Positions 24,396 to 34,527 of a stretch of DNA of 64,000 nucleotides are shown in pieces; positions within the stretch are counted from its first letter, which is position 1, and every line of letters begins with the position of its first letter. Location: assembly GCA_946811185.2 (NCBI GenBank), contig OX328097.1, positions 32,325,627 to 32,389,626 on the forward strand, read 5' to 3'. The position numbers and the translations under genes were made by a program. The notes beneath the pieces are model-generated. The model ran no database searches. It saw only the letters and a list, made by a program, of their open reading frames with translations, and was not told the DNA's origin. Origin of the DNA: Hippopus hippopus (Eukaryota > Mollusca > Bivalvia > Cardiida > Cardiidae).

Positions 24396-24622
24396 CTCTT
24401 TATCAAACGACAAGTCAAACTGTTCCAAATTCAAAGTATTTGCAGACGACAAAATAAATGTAAAGTTCTCAAAAATTGAAATTTGTTATGGGGAGGGTCG
24501 AAAACATCGTGCAAAAAGGAGAAAATGCTGGTTAACAGCATTTTCTCCTTTTCCCACAATGTTTTCAAAAGCCATCTCTCTTCCTGGTCCTTTAAACTCG
24601 TGATTGTGTGGTAAATATTTAA
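24392..24622 (+). mobile_element. Family A element, last of a triple array, next to a calpain donor
   Basis: TTAACTCTTTATCA to ATTTAA. Its right end is 28 bp from the last base of minus-strand calpain exon 2 (24651), i.e. it begins that intron. Confidence 0.92.
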
Positions 24623-24650
24623 ATGACAAAAGAAAACATGGAACACTTAC

Positions 24651-25264
24651 TGTTGGTCTTTTCCACTCAAATGGTCGGGGTGGACTTCTGCTAAAGAAGA
24701 TTGATGAATCCTCAGCTTCAAATTCTGGATCCTCAAATAAAATTCCTTCAGCTTGGCACTTTTTGACAATCTCATCATAATTCTGCTTTTCTAGTCCAGC
24801 AAATGGATCTTTCTTCTCCTTTCTAGATGAGCGCCCTCCAACCTGGGGACGTTGAGTATTTCTGTAACCAGATGAGCTGTATCTACTTCCACCACTTCCC
24901 CTGTCTCCACCTCCCATCCGAATCTTCATGCCACCAAAACGACTACTGAATCCAAAGTCATTACTGTCCCCTCCAATATCGTCACCATCGGTGTATGTCT
25001 TGGTTTCGACCCTCTGTCGCCCCTGACCATCAATGGTGATAGTGCGGACAGTTCTGGTGGATGAGAAAGGCATACTTTTGTTCTGTATTTTCTCACGTCT
25101 TGCGTATATTCCTTACTGAATACTGAATAATCAGCAAAGTGCTCACAGATTTTCTTTATAATGGAACTTGACTTTGACAGCCACTTCAACAAGAAATCAG
25201 GAGCCACACCTCCAATATTCCAAATGAAATTAGGCCTAATGTCAACAGTATTTTCTCTCTGTAG
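24651..25264 (-). CDS. Calpain-family protease, 5' exon 2 (partial gene, minus strand)
   Basis: This exon carries the N-terminal part of a calpain (cytosolic Ca2+-dependent cysteine protease). The coding start is the ATG at 25073; a stop lies 14 codons upstream in the same frame, and 141 residues run to a consensus donor (gtaagt read on the minus strand, 24650-24645). Residues 1-90 are a low-complexity Gly/Ser/Arg-rich leader. Residues about 99-140 match the calpain entry segment: YDEIVKKCQAEG, FEDPEFEAEDSSIFF and FEWKRP. The second calpain in this window has the same segment ending at the same exon boundary. The acceptor is at 25265-25268 (tttccag on the minus strand). The protease core (GDCW, GHA, NPWG) was not found in the 24.6 kb to the left, so the next intron is very long or the gene is broken. 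The N-terminal homology is clear; the subtype is not. Confidence 0.8.
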
Positions 25265-25402
25265 CTGGAAATAAACAATAAGGATCTTGTGAAGAACAAA
25301 TCGCCAAGTTAAGAAAGAAATAAAGAAAATGTAGAGCAAATACACTGCGAATACACGTATGTTTGCAGACAAGTAATTACAATTTACTAACCAATCACTT
25401 AC

Positions 25403-25447
25403 CTTTTCCTCGGTTTGCTGTTCCGGTGTGCAGTTGGACGAGTTCAA
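25403..25447 (-). other. Probable 5' exon 1 of the minus-strand calpain transcript
   Basis: A short stretch ending in a strong donor (AAAG then gtaagt, intron starting at 25402) pairs with the acceptor at 25265-25268, giving a 138-nt intron. It contains an ATG (25447) opening a frame, MNSSNCTPEQQTEEK, that reads through the splice into exon 2 in a frame different from the calpain. It is therefore either 5' untranslated sequence carrying an upstream ORF or an alternative start. The 5' limit of the exon cannot be seen; the ATG position is used as the edge. Confidence 0.5.
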
Positions 25448-25833
25448 CAGTCTATTCCGATGGGGGAGGTGGCTGCGTTTGATTCAACAGTGCTATGTCT
25501 CTCTTCAGAGGAGCTCTAATTAATAATCTCTGTAAATAGAAGCTAGATCTACATTTTAATAATCTCTGTAAATAGAAGCTAGATCTACATTTTGTATTCT
25601 TGAACTCTGTGATATCTTGAAATGAGGTTATATAGGTAATTTGTGTTTTTAACATTACAAATAGTAAACATGTGTACAAATTTATTGCAATTGGGAAAAA
25701 TGGAAGATGGGAGAGAAACTAGTAACTGCAACAATCCAGAAATAGAAATTAGTCAACGATAGTTTTAATCAAACAGGCCATTTTACTTGGATGTCAAAGT
25801 CAGAAGTTTACAGAAATTTACAGGCCTACATTA
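25448..25833. promoter_or_regulatory. Divergent intergenic region between minus-strand calpain and ADP-ribosylhydrolase
   Basis: About 390 bp separates the first ATGs of two genes transcribed away from each other, so both promoters or 5' UTRs must lie here or overlap the first exons. It contains a 36-bp unit in exact tandem duplication (25522-25557 and 25558-25593). A possible splice acceptor (tttacag) sits just 5' of the hydrolase ATG, so a non-coding hydrolase exon may also be here. No TATA box stands out. Confidence 0.5.
25522..25593. repeat. 36-bp perfect tandem duplication in the divergent promoter region
   Basis: Two adjacent copies beginning aataatctctgtaaatagaa and including agctagatctacatttt are identical across 36 bp. 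They lie between the two head-to-head genes and are absent elsewhere in the window as far as I could see. Confidence 0.9.
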
Positions 25834-27219
25834 ATGGGAACAAATATGAGTTCAGATATACCAATAATTAGTGAAGCTGAGGAGAGATATATTGCCAGCA
25901 TGGTTCTAAGTGGTGTAGGAGACGCCTTGGGTTACAAAAACGGCGAATGGGAGTTCTGTCATTCTGGAATTGTGATACACGAAGAGCTCAACAAACTTGG
26001 TGGACTAGACAACATAAAAGTGAACAAAAGGGGATGGATGGTTAGTGACGATACAGTAATGCATATCGCGACTGCCACTGCTCTTGTAAATGTGAAAAGT
26101 GAGTTCTCAGTAGAAAATCTGTATCAATGTCTTGCTCTGGAGTATAAAGAAAGTATGCGTGACATGGCAGGAAGGGCTCCAGGTAACACTTGCATGATGT
26201 CATGTCATGATCTAAAGCCTGGAAGGGAAGATGGATGGAAGATTCCATTCAATTCCAGAGGAGGTGGATGTGGTGCAGCAATGAGGGCAATGTGTATTGG
26301 TCTTCGATATCCAAGACCACAAGAACAGGATAATTTGATACGTGTTAGCGTTGAATCGGGAAGAATGACTCATCATCATCCTACAGGCTACCTTGGTGCT
26401 TTAGCTGCTGCCCTGTTTGTTTCATATGCCTTGCAAAGTAAACCACTGCCAGAATGGGGAGCTGGTCTCATGGAAACCTTGAGTAAGGCAAAGGAGTATG
26501 TCAAAAAATCTGGACAATATGTGAAAGACAATTTGAAAGCCTGGGACTATTTTGAAAGTTCATGGGAGAAGTATTTAAAAATTAGGAATTTGTCAACTTG
26601 TTCCTCAGAGATTACAGACCCAGTCTTTCCTTCTAATTATGGTATAAAAGAGAGGGATGCATTTTACAAATCACTAAGCTACAGTGGATGGGCCGGATCT
26701 AGCGGACATGATGCGCCAATGATAGCTTATGATGCTCTTTTAAGTTCATCACTGGATTGGAAAGAACTGTGCAGCCGTTCAATGTTTCATAGTGGAGATA
26801 GTGACAGTACAGGAGTTATTGCTGCTGCTTGCTATGGAGCCATAAAGGGGTTTGAGGGAGTTCCACAAAATAATTACAAAAACTTGGAATACAAAGACAA
26901 ACTTGAGTCACTTGGTAGACAGCTGTATAGGCTGGCATGGCCAACAGAAAATGAGGCAAGTGATGTAAAACCAACAGAAATAGAGGAGGAGCAGGTAGAG
27001 AAAATGCTTAGCCAAGCTCCTCCTCCTCCTCCAGGTACACCTGATGAGCCAATGCCTAGCAAAGCTCCTCCTCCAGATATGCCTGATGAGAAAATGCCTA
27101 GCAAAGCTCTTCCATCTCCTTTAGATACATCTGATGAGAAAATGCTTAACAAAGCTCCTCCTCCAGATACACCTGATGATAAGACAGATGAAGTGAGAGA
27201 GGGGGAAGCACATCTGTAA
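25834..27219 (+). CDS. ADP-ribosylarginine hydrolase-like protein (ARH/DraG family), intronless
   Basis: The 461-aa ORF belongs to the ADP-ribosylglycohydrolase (ARH/DraG) fold. Members of the ARH1 branch remove ADP-ribose from arginine side chains using two Mg ions. Visible signatures are GVGDALGYKNGEWEFC (residues about 27-42), the acidic metal motif SDDTVMHIAT (71-80), HHHPTGYLGA (180-189), and the C-terminal metal motif GDSDSTG (321-327). The hydrolase body ends near residue 370, close to the usual length of the family (about 350-360 aa). The remaining 90 residues are an added acidic/Pro-rich tail with four imperfect repeats (APPPPPGTPDEP, APPPDMPDEK, ALPSPLDTSDEK, APPPDTPDDK). No intron interrupts it. 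A second in-frame ATG lies five codons in. It could be a retrocopy or an ancestrally intronless gene. All motifs are intact, so it is probably functional. ADPRH-like substrate preference is inferred from overall similarity. Confidence 0.9.
   Translation: MGTNMSSDIPIISEAEERYIASMVLSGVGDALGYKNGEWEFCHSGIVIHEELNKLGGLDNIKVNKRGWMVSDDTVMHIATATALVNVKSEFSVENLYQCLALEYKESMRDMAGRAPGNTCMMSCHDLKPGREDGWKIPFNSRGGGCGAAMRAMCIGLRYPRPQEQDNLIRVSVESGRMTHHHPTGYLGALAAALFVSYALQSKPLPEWGAGLMETLSKAKEYVKKSGQYVKDNLKAWDYFESSWEKYLKIRNLSTCSSEITDPVFPSNYGIKERDAFYKSLSYSGWAGSSGHDAPMIAYDALLSSSLDWKELCSRSMFHSGDSDSTGVIAAACYGAIKGFEGVPQNNYKNLEYKDKLESLGRQLYRLAWPTENEASDVKPTEIEEEQVEKMLSQAPPPPPGTPDEPMPSKAPPPDMPDEKMPSKALPSPLDTSDEKMLNKAPPPDTPDDKTDEVREGEAHL
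27000..27181 (+). repeat. In-frame minisatellite encoding the Pro-rich hydrolase tail
   Basis: About four units of 42-48 bp built on 'aaagctcctcctccagatac...cctgatgagaaaatgcct' lie in phase with the reading frame and give (M-P/L-S/N-K)-A-P-P-P-x-(T/S/P)-D-E-K repeats. All length changes are multiples of three. Confidence 0.75.
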
Positions 27220-27321
27220 TGTCTTTGATTGCAGGCAGTTATCTTTTATCAAACTTGTTTTTATTATATAATTTACAAAATTATACATCCATGTACATGT
27301 TTGTGTATTTTTTTTTTAAGG

Positions 27322-27535
27322 TTTACTCTTTAACAGATGACAAAATAGTTGGACTTGTCTATGGATATTCACAGTCTTTACAGATGAAAGATATAGCTTA
27401 AATGATTGGTTCTCTCTCTAGAAAAGTATACAAGTCAACAGTGTGGATTTACAAGAAAATATTGTATTGCAGCTGTTTTCTTTTCTCACAAAGTTTTCAA
27501 AAGCTTTTTTTTATCAAGATCGTGAAAAAACAAAT
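27322..27535 (+). repeat. Decayed family A copy in the hydrolase 3' flank
   Basis: tactctttaacagatgacaa, cttgtctatgg and ttctcacaaagttttcaaaa keep the order; the core is lost. It begins about 100 bp after the hydrolase stop, so it may be in the 3' UTR. Confidence 0.6.
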
Positions 27536-27637
27536 TCATTTGCACTGAACAAACCAAACAGACATTTTCAGTTTAGACGTAAGACCCAAATACTTCTTAT
27601 TTCAAGGTTGCGCTTGTCCAGAATGATTGAGCAAAGC

Positions 27638-27705
27638 AGACAGTGTAGATCAATGATCAGACTGCACATTTTTTACAGTCTGATCTTAATCCATATTGGG
27701 TGCTA
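27638..27705. repeat. Family B hairpin downstream of the hydrolase gene
   Basis: cagacagtgtagatcaatga and tcagactgcaca face acagtctgatcttaatccat; 3' arm partly decayed. Confidence 0.75.
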
Positions 27706-27784
27706 AAGCAACTTGAGTCAACGAAAGACACTTTAGAGATTAATATTTGTTTCATTCACATGTGAGCTATCAGATATGCATTTT

Positions 27785-27908
27785 GGCCATGCTCTGTGAA
27801 AAAGGGCCTAAAATGCATCGGCAAAAAGTATTGATCCATGTCAGCCTGCACATTTTGCGCAGGCTGACATGGGTCAAAACTTTTTGCTATATGTAACTTT
27901 AATGCATG
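27785..27908. mobile_element. Family C element, internally deleted
   Basis: Keeps the ends (gccatgctctgtgaaaaagg, aatgcatgtc) and the central hairpin gatccatgtcagcctgcac with its complement gcaggctgacatgggtc, but lacks about half of the interior. Confidence 0.7.
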
Positions 27909-28470
27909 TCCACAGACCATTCTACCCCCACAATCAATAAATTATTAGGCAAAACATATTTTATAGATCCAGAATTATGTGATGACTTGCTTAGTATAAT
28001 GTATTACAGAGATGCAGTATGCCCCCTTTTACCAGAATACGGCTCATTTGTATTTGTATGGTTGCATATTTTACCACCTGCAGATGACTTTGTCCTGCAA
28101 GCAGTTCTTTGAAAATGTCGGCTGCAGATTTATATTGCACTGGTATTGAGTTAATTCTTTATCATCTTGAATCTATATACTTTTTTTTTCCTTATAAAGT
28201 ACAAAAATGGACAAGTTTATTGACATATTCTAGGGATCATGGGAATTATGATAAGATGATTGTAAACATGAGAAGAGAAGCAAAGAGTGTAAAACAAAAG
28301 TCAGACTTCATTTATCAGGGCACCAGTTACCCACAATATCTAGATTTTTGGAGTACTTGTATTATGAAAATTGATTGAAATATCTGATATTATTCTGCAG
28401 AGACTCACATCAGTTGAGTCTACATAGGGAATTTTGGTACAGGGAGTATGAAACAGGAAGATAACGATGC
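27909..28470. other. Unassigned sequence downstream of the hydrolase
   Basis: Two open frames (27906-28112, 28109-28378 plus) abut, but neither resembles a known family nor shows splice signals; the first starts inside a family C element. Confidence 0.4.
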
Positions 28471-28707
28471 ATTAACTCTTTACCCGAAAACAAAGTCTTA
28501 GATATATCTAAAATGAAAACATTTTGCAGACAAAAAAATCAAAATTGTTTGACGTAAATACTTAGGCTTGTTCATTAGAAAGTAAGTATCATTTTGGGAA
28601 AATTGAGAAAATGCTGGTTTACCAGCATTTTCTCTATTTTCCAAAAATGTTTTATAAATACTTTTTTTACCATAGTTGTTAAAACTTGGGATTGTGTGGT
28701 AAAGGAT
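28471..28707 (+). mobile_element. Family A element
   Basis: TTAACTCTTTACCCG at the left. Core aatgctggtttaccagcatt has flanks changed on both sides (ttttggg / ccaaaaa). Confidence 0.85.
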
Positions 28708-28870
28708 TGTATCATTTTTAGCCCTCTGAGAGATAAAGTTTTTAATTTCTGGAAAGTTAAAATTTCGGACAGAGTATCATCTTATTATCAGCAAATATTG
28801 ATTAAATATCAGACTGCATGTTCTGTGTTGTCTGATCTTGATCTACATTGTCCTCAAAAATACTTGATTC

Positions 28871-29130
28871 ATTCTCTGGCAAAGGGGGTTTAATGAATCA
28901 TTGTGATACATTTTACCAAGCAAGTCATCATATAGTTGTCCTTGTGGATCCATAAAACCTATTTTGTCTAACAACCAACTGAATCTTGAGGTACACTGGC
29001 CCTGTGACATGCAGAAAATTGACCAAACGCAAAAGGTTTTACCCCTGGTCAGCCTGGGCGAACTCTTCAGGCTGACATGAGTCTATACTTTTTGCAGATG
29101 CATTAGATCCCCTTTCCAAGAGCATGGCTC
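28871..29130. mobile_element. Family C TIR element
   Basis: attctctggcaaagggggtt at the left and gatccccttt..gagcatggctc at the right. The interior carries accaagcaagtcatcatata, gacatgcagaaaattgacca and ctggtcagcctgggcg. Confidence 0.8.
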
Positions 29131-29562
29131 ACTTTTTTTGAAGAATTTGATGGCATGAAATTATCTTATCAGTGAAGTGAAATTACCTGATAACCAATGT
29201 AAAATTTATCAGTAAAATTTATTACTCCATTTTAACATTTTGTGCCCATGCAATTTAGGCAAACTTTTGAGGACTTGTGGCAAAGGAGCATTTGCTTGCT
29301 ACAAATGATTGGATATTGTTCTACATAAATCTTTCAAACATTTTTCCTTTGTGTGCTTTGCATTTGTTGGAGGGCTGTAATATAATGGAATACATTGTGA
29401 TGACCATGTGTAACTTTGGCAACAATACTTTTTTGTGCTCTGCTGCAAGACTAAGAAAGGTATCTGCAGTTTGAACAGTGTTTAACCCATTTATGTACAA
29501 ATTAATGACTTATTATGCCTCTTTTTTAATGTTTGTTTTGGTTTTTAATGCTGTTCTCAACA

Positions 29563-30046
29563 TTACATAACCCCATAACAAACAATTCAGAGTTTTAACA
29601 ACCCTTAGGTGGAAGTAGTATGAAATATATTGTGAGAAAATGTGACCCGCATTTTCTCCTTTTCCTACAGTGTTTTTTTTTTCCAGAGACAAATTCAGTT
29701 ATTTGAGCTGCAGATGATGTGTGGCCTGCAAATACTGGTGGTACTTTTAATTTGGACCGGTCTAAAAGTTTGTCATGTGGTAAAGAGTTGAGTCATGTGA
29801 CAGCCAGTGTATCTACCAATGCATTCTAGGAGTTTCTTTTTCCAGTACTTTGCACAATATTATGTCAAGGCCAATAGCAGCCTGTGTGTTAATGCATCAT
29901 AAAATGGTAAAATTTTGGACTTGCCCAAATCCAATTAAAGCATTTGCAAACTACAATAAATGTGGACTACAATAATGAGCTCTGTCTTGAAAAAAAAAAA
30001 CAAGGGTAGAAAGTTCCCTCCATAGCCTCCGTTTCCAAGAATGTAT
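29563..30046. repeat. Decayed family A copy, SINE fragment and family A long-arm fragment
   Basis: 29563-29791 (minus; gtgagaaaatgtgacccgca, ggtaaagagttg) and 29905-30046 (plus; aaattttggacttgcccaaa, no core). Confidence 0.65.
29793..29885 (-). repeat. SINE fragment
   Basis: cagccagtgtatctaccaat, ggagtttctttttccagtac tttgcac match the middle of the ttga-tailed SINE; both ends are missing. Confidence 0.55.
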
Positions 30047-30274
30047 TTAACCCTTTACCACACAATCCCAAGTTTTAACAACCTCTTGACAGAAGGTTTT
30101 TGAGAACATTTTAGGAAAAGGAGAAATTGCTGGTAACCAGCATTTTTTCCTTTTCTCACAATTTTTTCTCCTCAATCAAAGGGAAGTTCCATCATTAAGC
30201 CACCTTTGATTTCTTCGCAACCAATGTTTTGAATTCAGGCAAGTCTAAAATTGTGTCGTTTGGTAAAGAGTTAA
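30047..30274 (-). mobile_element. Family A element, full length
   Basis: TTAACCCTTTACCACACAA...GGTAAAGAGTTAA; core attgctggtaaccagcattt. Confidence 0.9.
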
Positions 30275-30311
30275 AAGACTTCCTGCTCAGGACTGTGTGG
30301 TACAAGGTTAT

Positions 30312-30539
30312 AAGGATCTTTACCAAACAATACAATTTTAGGCTTGTTCTAACTGAAAGCATAAGCAAGCTGCAATTTGGATGTGGCTGAAATGGTGGGA
30401 TTTCTAATTTAAAGGGGAGAAAGCATTTTGGAAAAAGGAGAAAATACTGGTAACCAACAATTTGTCCTTTTCATTGTTCTCAAAAGCCCTCCTCGTCCTC
30501 AAGGTAGATAAGGCATGGGATTGTGTGATAAAGTGTTAA
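30312..30539 (+). mobile_element. Family A element, abutting pair, left
   Basis: Decayed left end; right TTAA 30536-30539 shared with the next copy. Confidence 0.82.
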
Positions 30540-30762
30540 CCCTTTACCAAACAACAAAATTATAGACTGCTCCAAGTTTAAAGCATTTGCAGACAAATGC
30601 AACTAAAATTATGAAATAAGGGTATTACTTTTGAAGGGTAGAAAACATTGTAGGAAAAGGAGAAAATGCCAGTTTCTGGCATTTTCTCCTTTTCCCACAA
30701 TGTTTTCAAAAGTCGTCTTTCCAGAGAGCGTTAAAAGTTTGGGTTTTGAGATAAAGAGTCAA
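30536..30762 (+). mobile_element. Family A element with compensated core
   Basis: The core reads gccag-ttt-ctggc (30668-30680) where other copies read gctgg...ccagc: both arms changed together and pairing is kept. Confidence 0.9.
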
Positions 30763-31138
30763 ACATTGGCATCTGAAGCAAATATAAAATCACTATTTTA
30801 GAGTGAGTTACTAATGTGATGACCATTCTTTGGTAAAAGTTAGAAATCAATACCTAGTATTTTGTATTTCTTCAATATTATTAAGGTTGTTATTGTTATT
30901 AATGTTACCACTTATTTACATTTTTTACAATGTGAATTCCATAAATAAAGTTAGTAGTCCTGTAAACCTGAGTGGTAATTTTTTCATTCATAGACATGTT
31001 CATGTCTGAGGGAAAGGAAATAATACTGAATTCGGTGACCATGAAGCACAAAATTCAAACAACCCTTAACCAAATGACAAAGGTTGAGATCTTTGTAAAC
31101 TGAATATTGACTGAATGGTGCTTGAAAACACTGGTGTG

Positions 31139-31889
31139 ACATTTGTCAAGGAAGCCAGTGTGGAATAAATAATTTGAAAAAAAAAAAAGAGGAATATAAT
31201 TCAAATATGAACTTGAAAGTCAACCCACTAAGCAAATTAATACCTCTTTTTCGACTAAAGGGAGAGTACTGGTGCAAAAGTTTGGCTTATTTGTGTATTC
31301 GTGGTCTCCCTTTGATCATTCACAGGAGGAGTCAGGAGTAATGTCCCTTGACGGTATGATGCATGATGGGTAAAGAGAGAGACCTTGCATATATATCGAA
31401 TGAAATTAAGTTTATATCTGAAAACTATGATTTTGAGATATCTTTGGCCATCAAGATCTAATTTCCAACATTACAATCAATTATTTTGATCTGTAAATAT
31501 TCATGTACAATCAAATGGAGTAGCATGCAATCATGGAACAAACAAGCCCAGGGACGAACCAGTTTTGAAACGAACAAGCCCGATACCAAAGCGGTCAGTA
31601 GACAAATTTTGTGTATATCATTGCGCCAATAGAAGGCTAAGAGCGGGTGAAGCTATTTTAAAAAAAAAAGTATTTCCACGAACGATTGGCTAATCCAGTT
31701 TATTTTAATCCGCCATTTCCTATTACATATTTGAGAGCTATCGAAAAACTCATTTGTCGTAGAAAAAATGAGTTTAATTGTTTTTTTTTTTTCCTTTGTT
31801 TTTGCACAAAATACGATACATGGTCTTCAAAATTGAACATTCAATATTGAACTCATAGTGGCATTGTCTTCGACAAATGCCACAAAAAG
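31139..31889. mobile_element. Dispersed 0.73-kb repeat, copy 2
   Basis: Second copy of the element at 6038-6768, same orientation, with scattered substitutions and small indels. Its ends (atttgtcaaggaagccagtg and ttgtcttcgacaaatgccac) give the clearer version of the imperfect inverted repeat. Confidence 0.75.
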
Positions 31890-32038
31890 GAGGTTCTGCT
31901 TGTTACAAAGTTTTGCTGCTTTCCCATAATTGGTTGAAGGACACTGTTCCACTCTACTGTTGCACCTCTTAACCCTTGAGTCCTTAATGGCATAGTTCTT
32001 GGGCTCCATGTTCTCAATCAACATTAAAAACATGTCTC

Positions 32039-32632
32039 ATAACATTTTAACATACAATCGAGAGTTGTAGTGATCTTAAAAAAGAAAGCTTTTGCATGTT
32101 TTGAAAGGATTTAAGAAACAGCATTTTCTCCCAATTCCGCAATGTTTTCTGAACAACCCTTTCAAAGACAAATCGAATCATTTGCGTCACATTTGATTTG
32201 TTGCCTGCAATTGCTTTGAATTTGGACATGTCTTCAATTTTGTTGTCTGAACTTGAACTCTTTACGAAACAACAAAATTTTGCCGGATTATGTCCGAATC
32301 AAAAGTACTTGCAGACAACAAAATTAAATGCGGCTCAAATAATCAATTCTATTTCTGACAGAATAGAAAACACTGCAGCAAATGGAAAAACTGCTGGTTA
32401 CACCAGCATTTTCTCCATTTTCCACAATTTTTTCGAGTCGTTTTCCTCTAGGTCATTAAAACTTCGGATTGTGTGGTGAAGGGTTGAACTTTTTACCGGA
32501 CCAAGAATTTTAGATTTTTCAAAATTTGAAGCATTTGCAGACAACAAATTCAATGTTGCTCAAATGACAGGTCTGTCTTTGAAAGGGTAGAAAACATTGC
32601 GGGGGGAAAAAAGGAGAAAATGCTGGTTTATA
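32039..32632. repeat. Three adjoining family A copies
   Basis: 32039-32255 (minus, decayed core), 32254-32486 (plus, core gctggttacaccagc, paired change aaatgga/tccattt) and 32484-32632 (plus, truncated after gagaaaatgctggttta). Confidence 0.75.
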
Positions 32633-32689
32633 TAGAAGGAAAAATTGATCAGACTGGAACCCAAGCTATCAGGCGGTAGATGAGATTTT

Positions 32690-33162
32690 AACCTTTTACC
32701 ACACAATCTCGACATTTTCGTCATAAGGTCCATACTCCAAAATCAATACATGTATTCAGCAAATGGAAGCAGTCCAGAGGTACATAGGAAGTGTCCAGGT
32801 GAGACAATACAAAACCACTAGGAGCCAGTCAGATGATTGAGCTCCTTGGATGGTAGCCCCTGTACCAGCATAGAGCAAACGCCAAATTGGTTGTGGTATT
32901 AAGACCCAAGTATAGAGTAATGTCCCAATGATTGATGCCCTCAGGTTGGAGTTGGCCAGCCTGGGCTACGTTGATGTCCAATGAATTGCAGACGACTAAA
33001 CGAATATGGAGGAAATTATGTTCGGAAGAGTAGAAAACATTGTGGGGAAATACCAATTAATTAAAGTGCCAGCATTTTCTTCTTTTCCTACGTTTTTTTT
33101 TTTTTTTTTAAGTCTTCTTTCTCAAAGTTGTTGACACTCAGGATTGTGCGGTAACGGGTTAA
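32690..33162. repeat. Family A remnants
   Basis: 32690-32740 is the start of a minus-oriented copy (ttttaccacacaatctcgac). 32970-33162 is a plus-oriented copy with a core split by ataccaattaattaaagt. Confidence 0.6.
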
Positions 33163-34306
33163 GAATCACAGCAGGAACAGTTAGGACATATATTTTTGTA
33201 TAACAAGTGTTACGAGAGCTGAATTTTGTGGTCTAAGGGAAGTAACTCATATAGTGTAGTTTGTGTACAATTAAAGTCGAGTTCTCTTGATTGTTTGAAC
33301 AGATCATTGATCATATGAGTAACAGAAAGGATTAGATCCAACCATGTCTGATATATTATAATAACAAATCAAAGGACTCAAAGTCCTGATAAGCGGCTTT
33401 GTGGAACAGTACATAGCAATTATATGGAGGAATAATCAACAAGCTTTTCATCACATGTAATACATTGTCATGAAATATCTTGACATAATAAGTAGGGGCA
33501 AGAAAAATCAGAGTAAGTCAGCCAACCTAGCTAACCATGGTTTGATTGCTTCATAGGATGCTCCTACTTTTTTTGTTTTTATTGATCCAGCGGACTACTT
33601 AAACCAGTGCTTCAATCCGATGCGATTAAGTTTTTTGCTGGTACAACTTGTAATCCTGTATATATACACATACTGTAGGGACTACACTTGATATTACGAA
33701 CTTAAATCATTTTAGCTAAAACTGAAAATATAATCTGTATATGACAATAGTTTGTTCCAGTCATATTGGTCACAATAAATGTATTTGCTATACAAATCCG
33801 CATAAAAGGGAGAATTCTCTCTAATAAAAGTAATGTATCAGACGTAATAAAATCCAGTGGGGTAATTAATATCTTGCTAATTATGAAAAGGTAGGCTTTT
33901 TATCACTATCAAAGTTTTATGTGTCAGTAGTACAGATAAGTCTGGCAAGCAGGAAGACAGATTTTGACTCGGAAAGACAATACAGATATCCCGAAAAATA
34001 TTCGATTAAAATTCAAGAACAATTCCTGAATAAAACGAAACTGTGTACTCAACCCGTTTGAACACCCGCGTTGTTTACATTCCAGAGAGCACACCTGTAC
34101 ATAAAATGGATACGACCGTACGTCAGCCAATCATATTTCGAGCCGCTGACAACCTAAACACTCTATTTCGGTAAGATCAAACACCGTGGTAAGATACAAT
34201 ATACGTGTATCAAAGCGTGAAACATGGATTTACCGAAACAACGTGCGAACGTGTATAACTGCATTCTTTAATTGTGTTTATGTGCTTGTGTGGATTTAAC
34301 TGATCT
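33163..34306. other. Unique sequence upstream of the second calpain
   Basis: About 1.1 kb with no repeat that I recognise and no coding ORF of note, in contrast to its surroundings. It must hold the promoter and 5' UTR of the plus-strand calpain; no core promoter motif is clear. Confidence 0.5.
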
Positions 34307-34527
34307 ATGTCGTATCCAACCCGTGCGCCTCCCCCCATACCCCGTTACAATCGCTCAAAGGGGGCCGGGCAAAGCTCACCTGGCTATGCGAATGAACCGT
34401 TACACCTTCAAACAAATCAGGTGGTGATCCCCTCCTACAATGGCCCGGGTCCCGGGAAAGTGCCAGCCCCGATCAGCCCATCTAATCGAAGTCCACGTTA
34501 CAAGGATTCAACAGATGCGCACAATAG
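34307..34527 (+). CDS. Calpain (second gene), exon 1: Pro-rich N-terminal leader
   Basis: The ATG at 34307 opens MSYPTRAPPPIPRYNRSKG, followed by a Pro/Ser/Asn-rich leader of 73 codons plus 2 nt. The donor at 34528 (AG then gtaggt) keeps the frame: joined to the exon starting at 36710 it restores an Arg codon (AG+G) and leads straight into the conserved calpain segment. Without splicing a TAG follows at once, which supports this donor. The leader is disordered and resembles N-terminal extensions of invertebrate calpains. The start is the first ATG of the frame seen here; a further upstream non-coding exon is possible. Confidence 0.75.

Noticed and set aside
1..24650. Search for further exons of the minus-strand calpain (GDCW, GHAYSIT, NPWG boxes)
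   Set aside because: Nothing matching was found on the minus strand by eye. A small exon could have been missed; a profile search would decide.
24486..24650. Extension of the minus-strand calpain frame past FEWKRPT
   Set aside because: The frame continues into a family A element after a consensus gtaagt donor; the extra residues are intronic read-through.
26042..27152. Minus-strand frames within the hydrolase gene
   Set aside because: Antisense shadows of a well-supported plus-strand CDS; the Gly/Ser-rich one mirrors the Pro-rich repeats.
27906..28378. Two abutting frames downstream of the hydrolase (68 and 89 codons)
   Set aside because: No recognisable domain, no splice logic, and the first begins inside a family C element.
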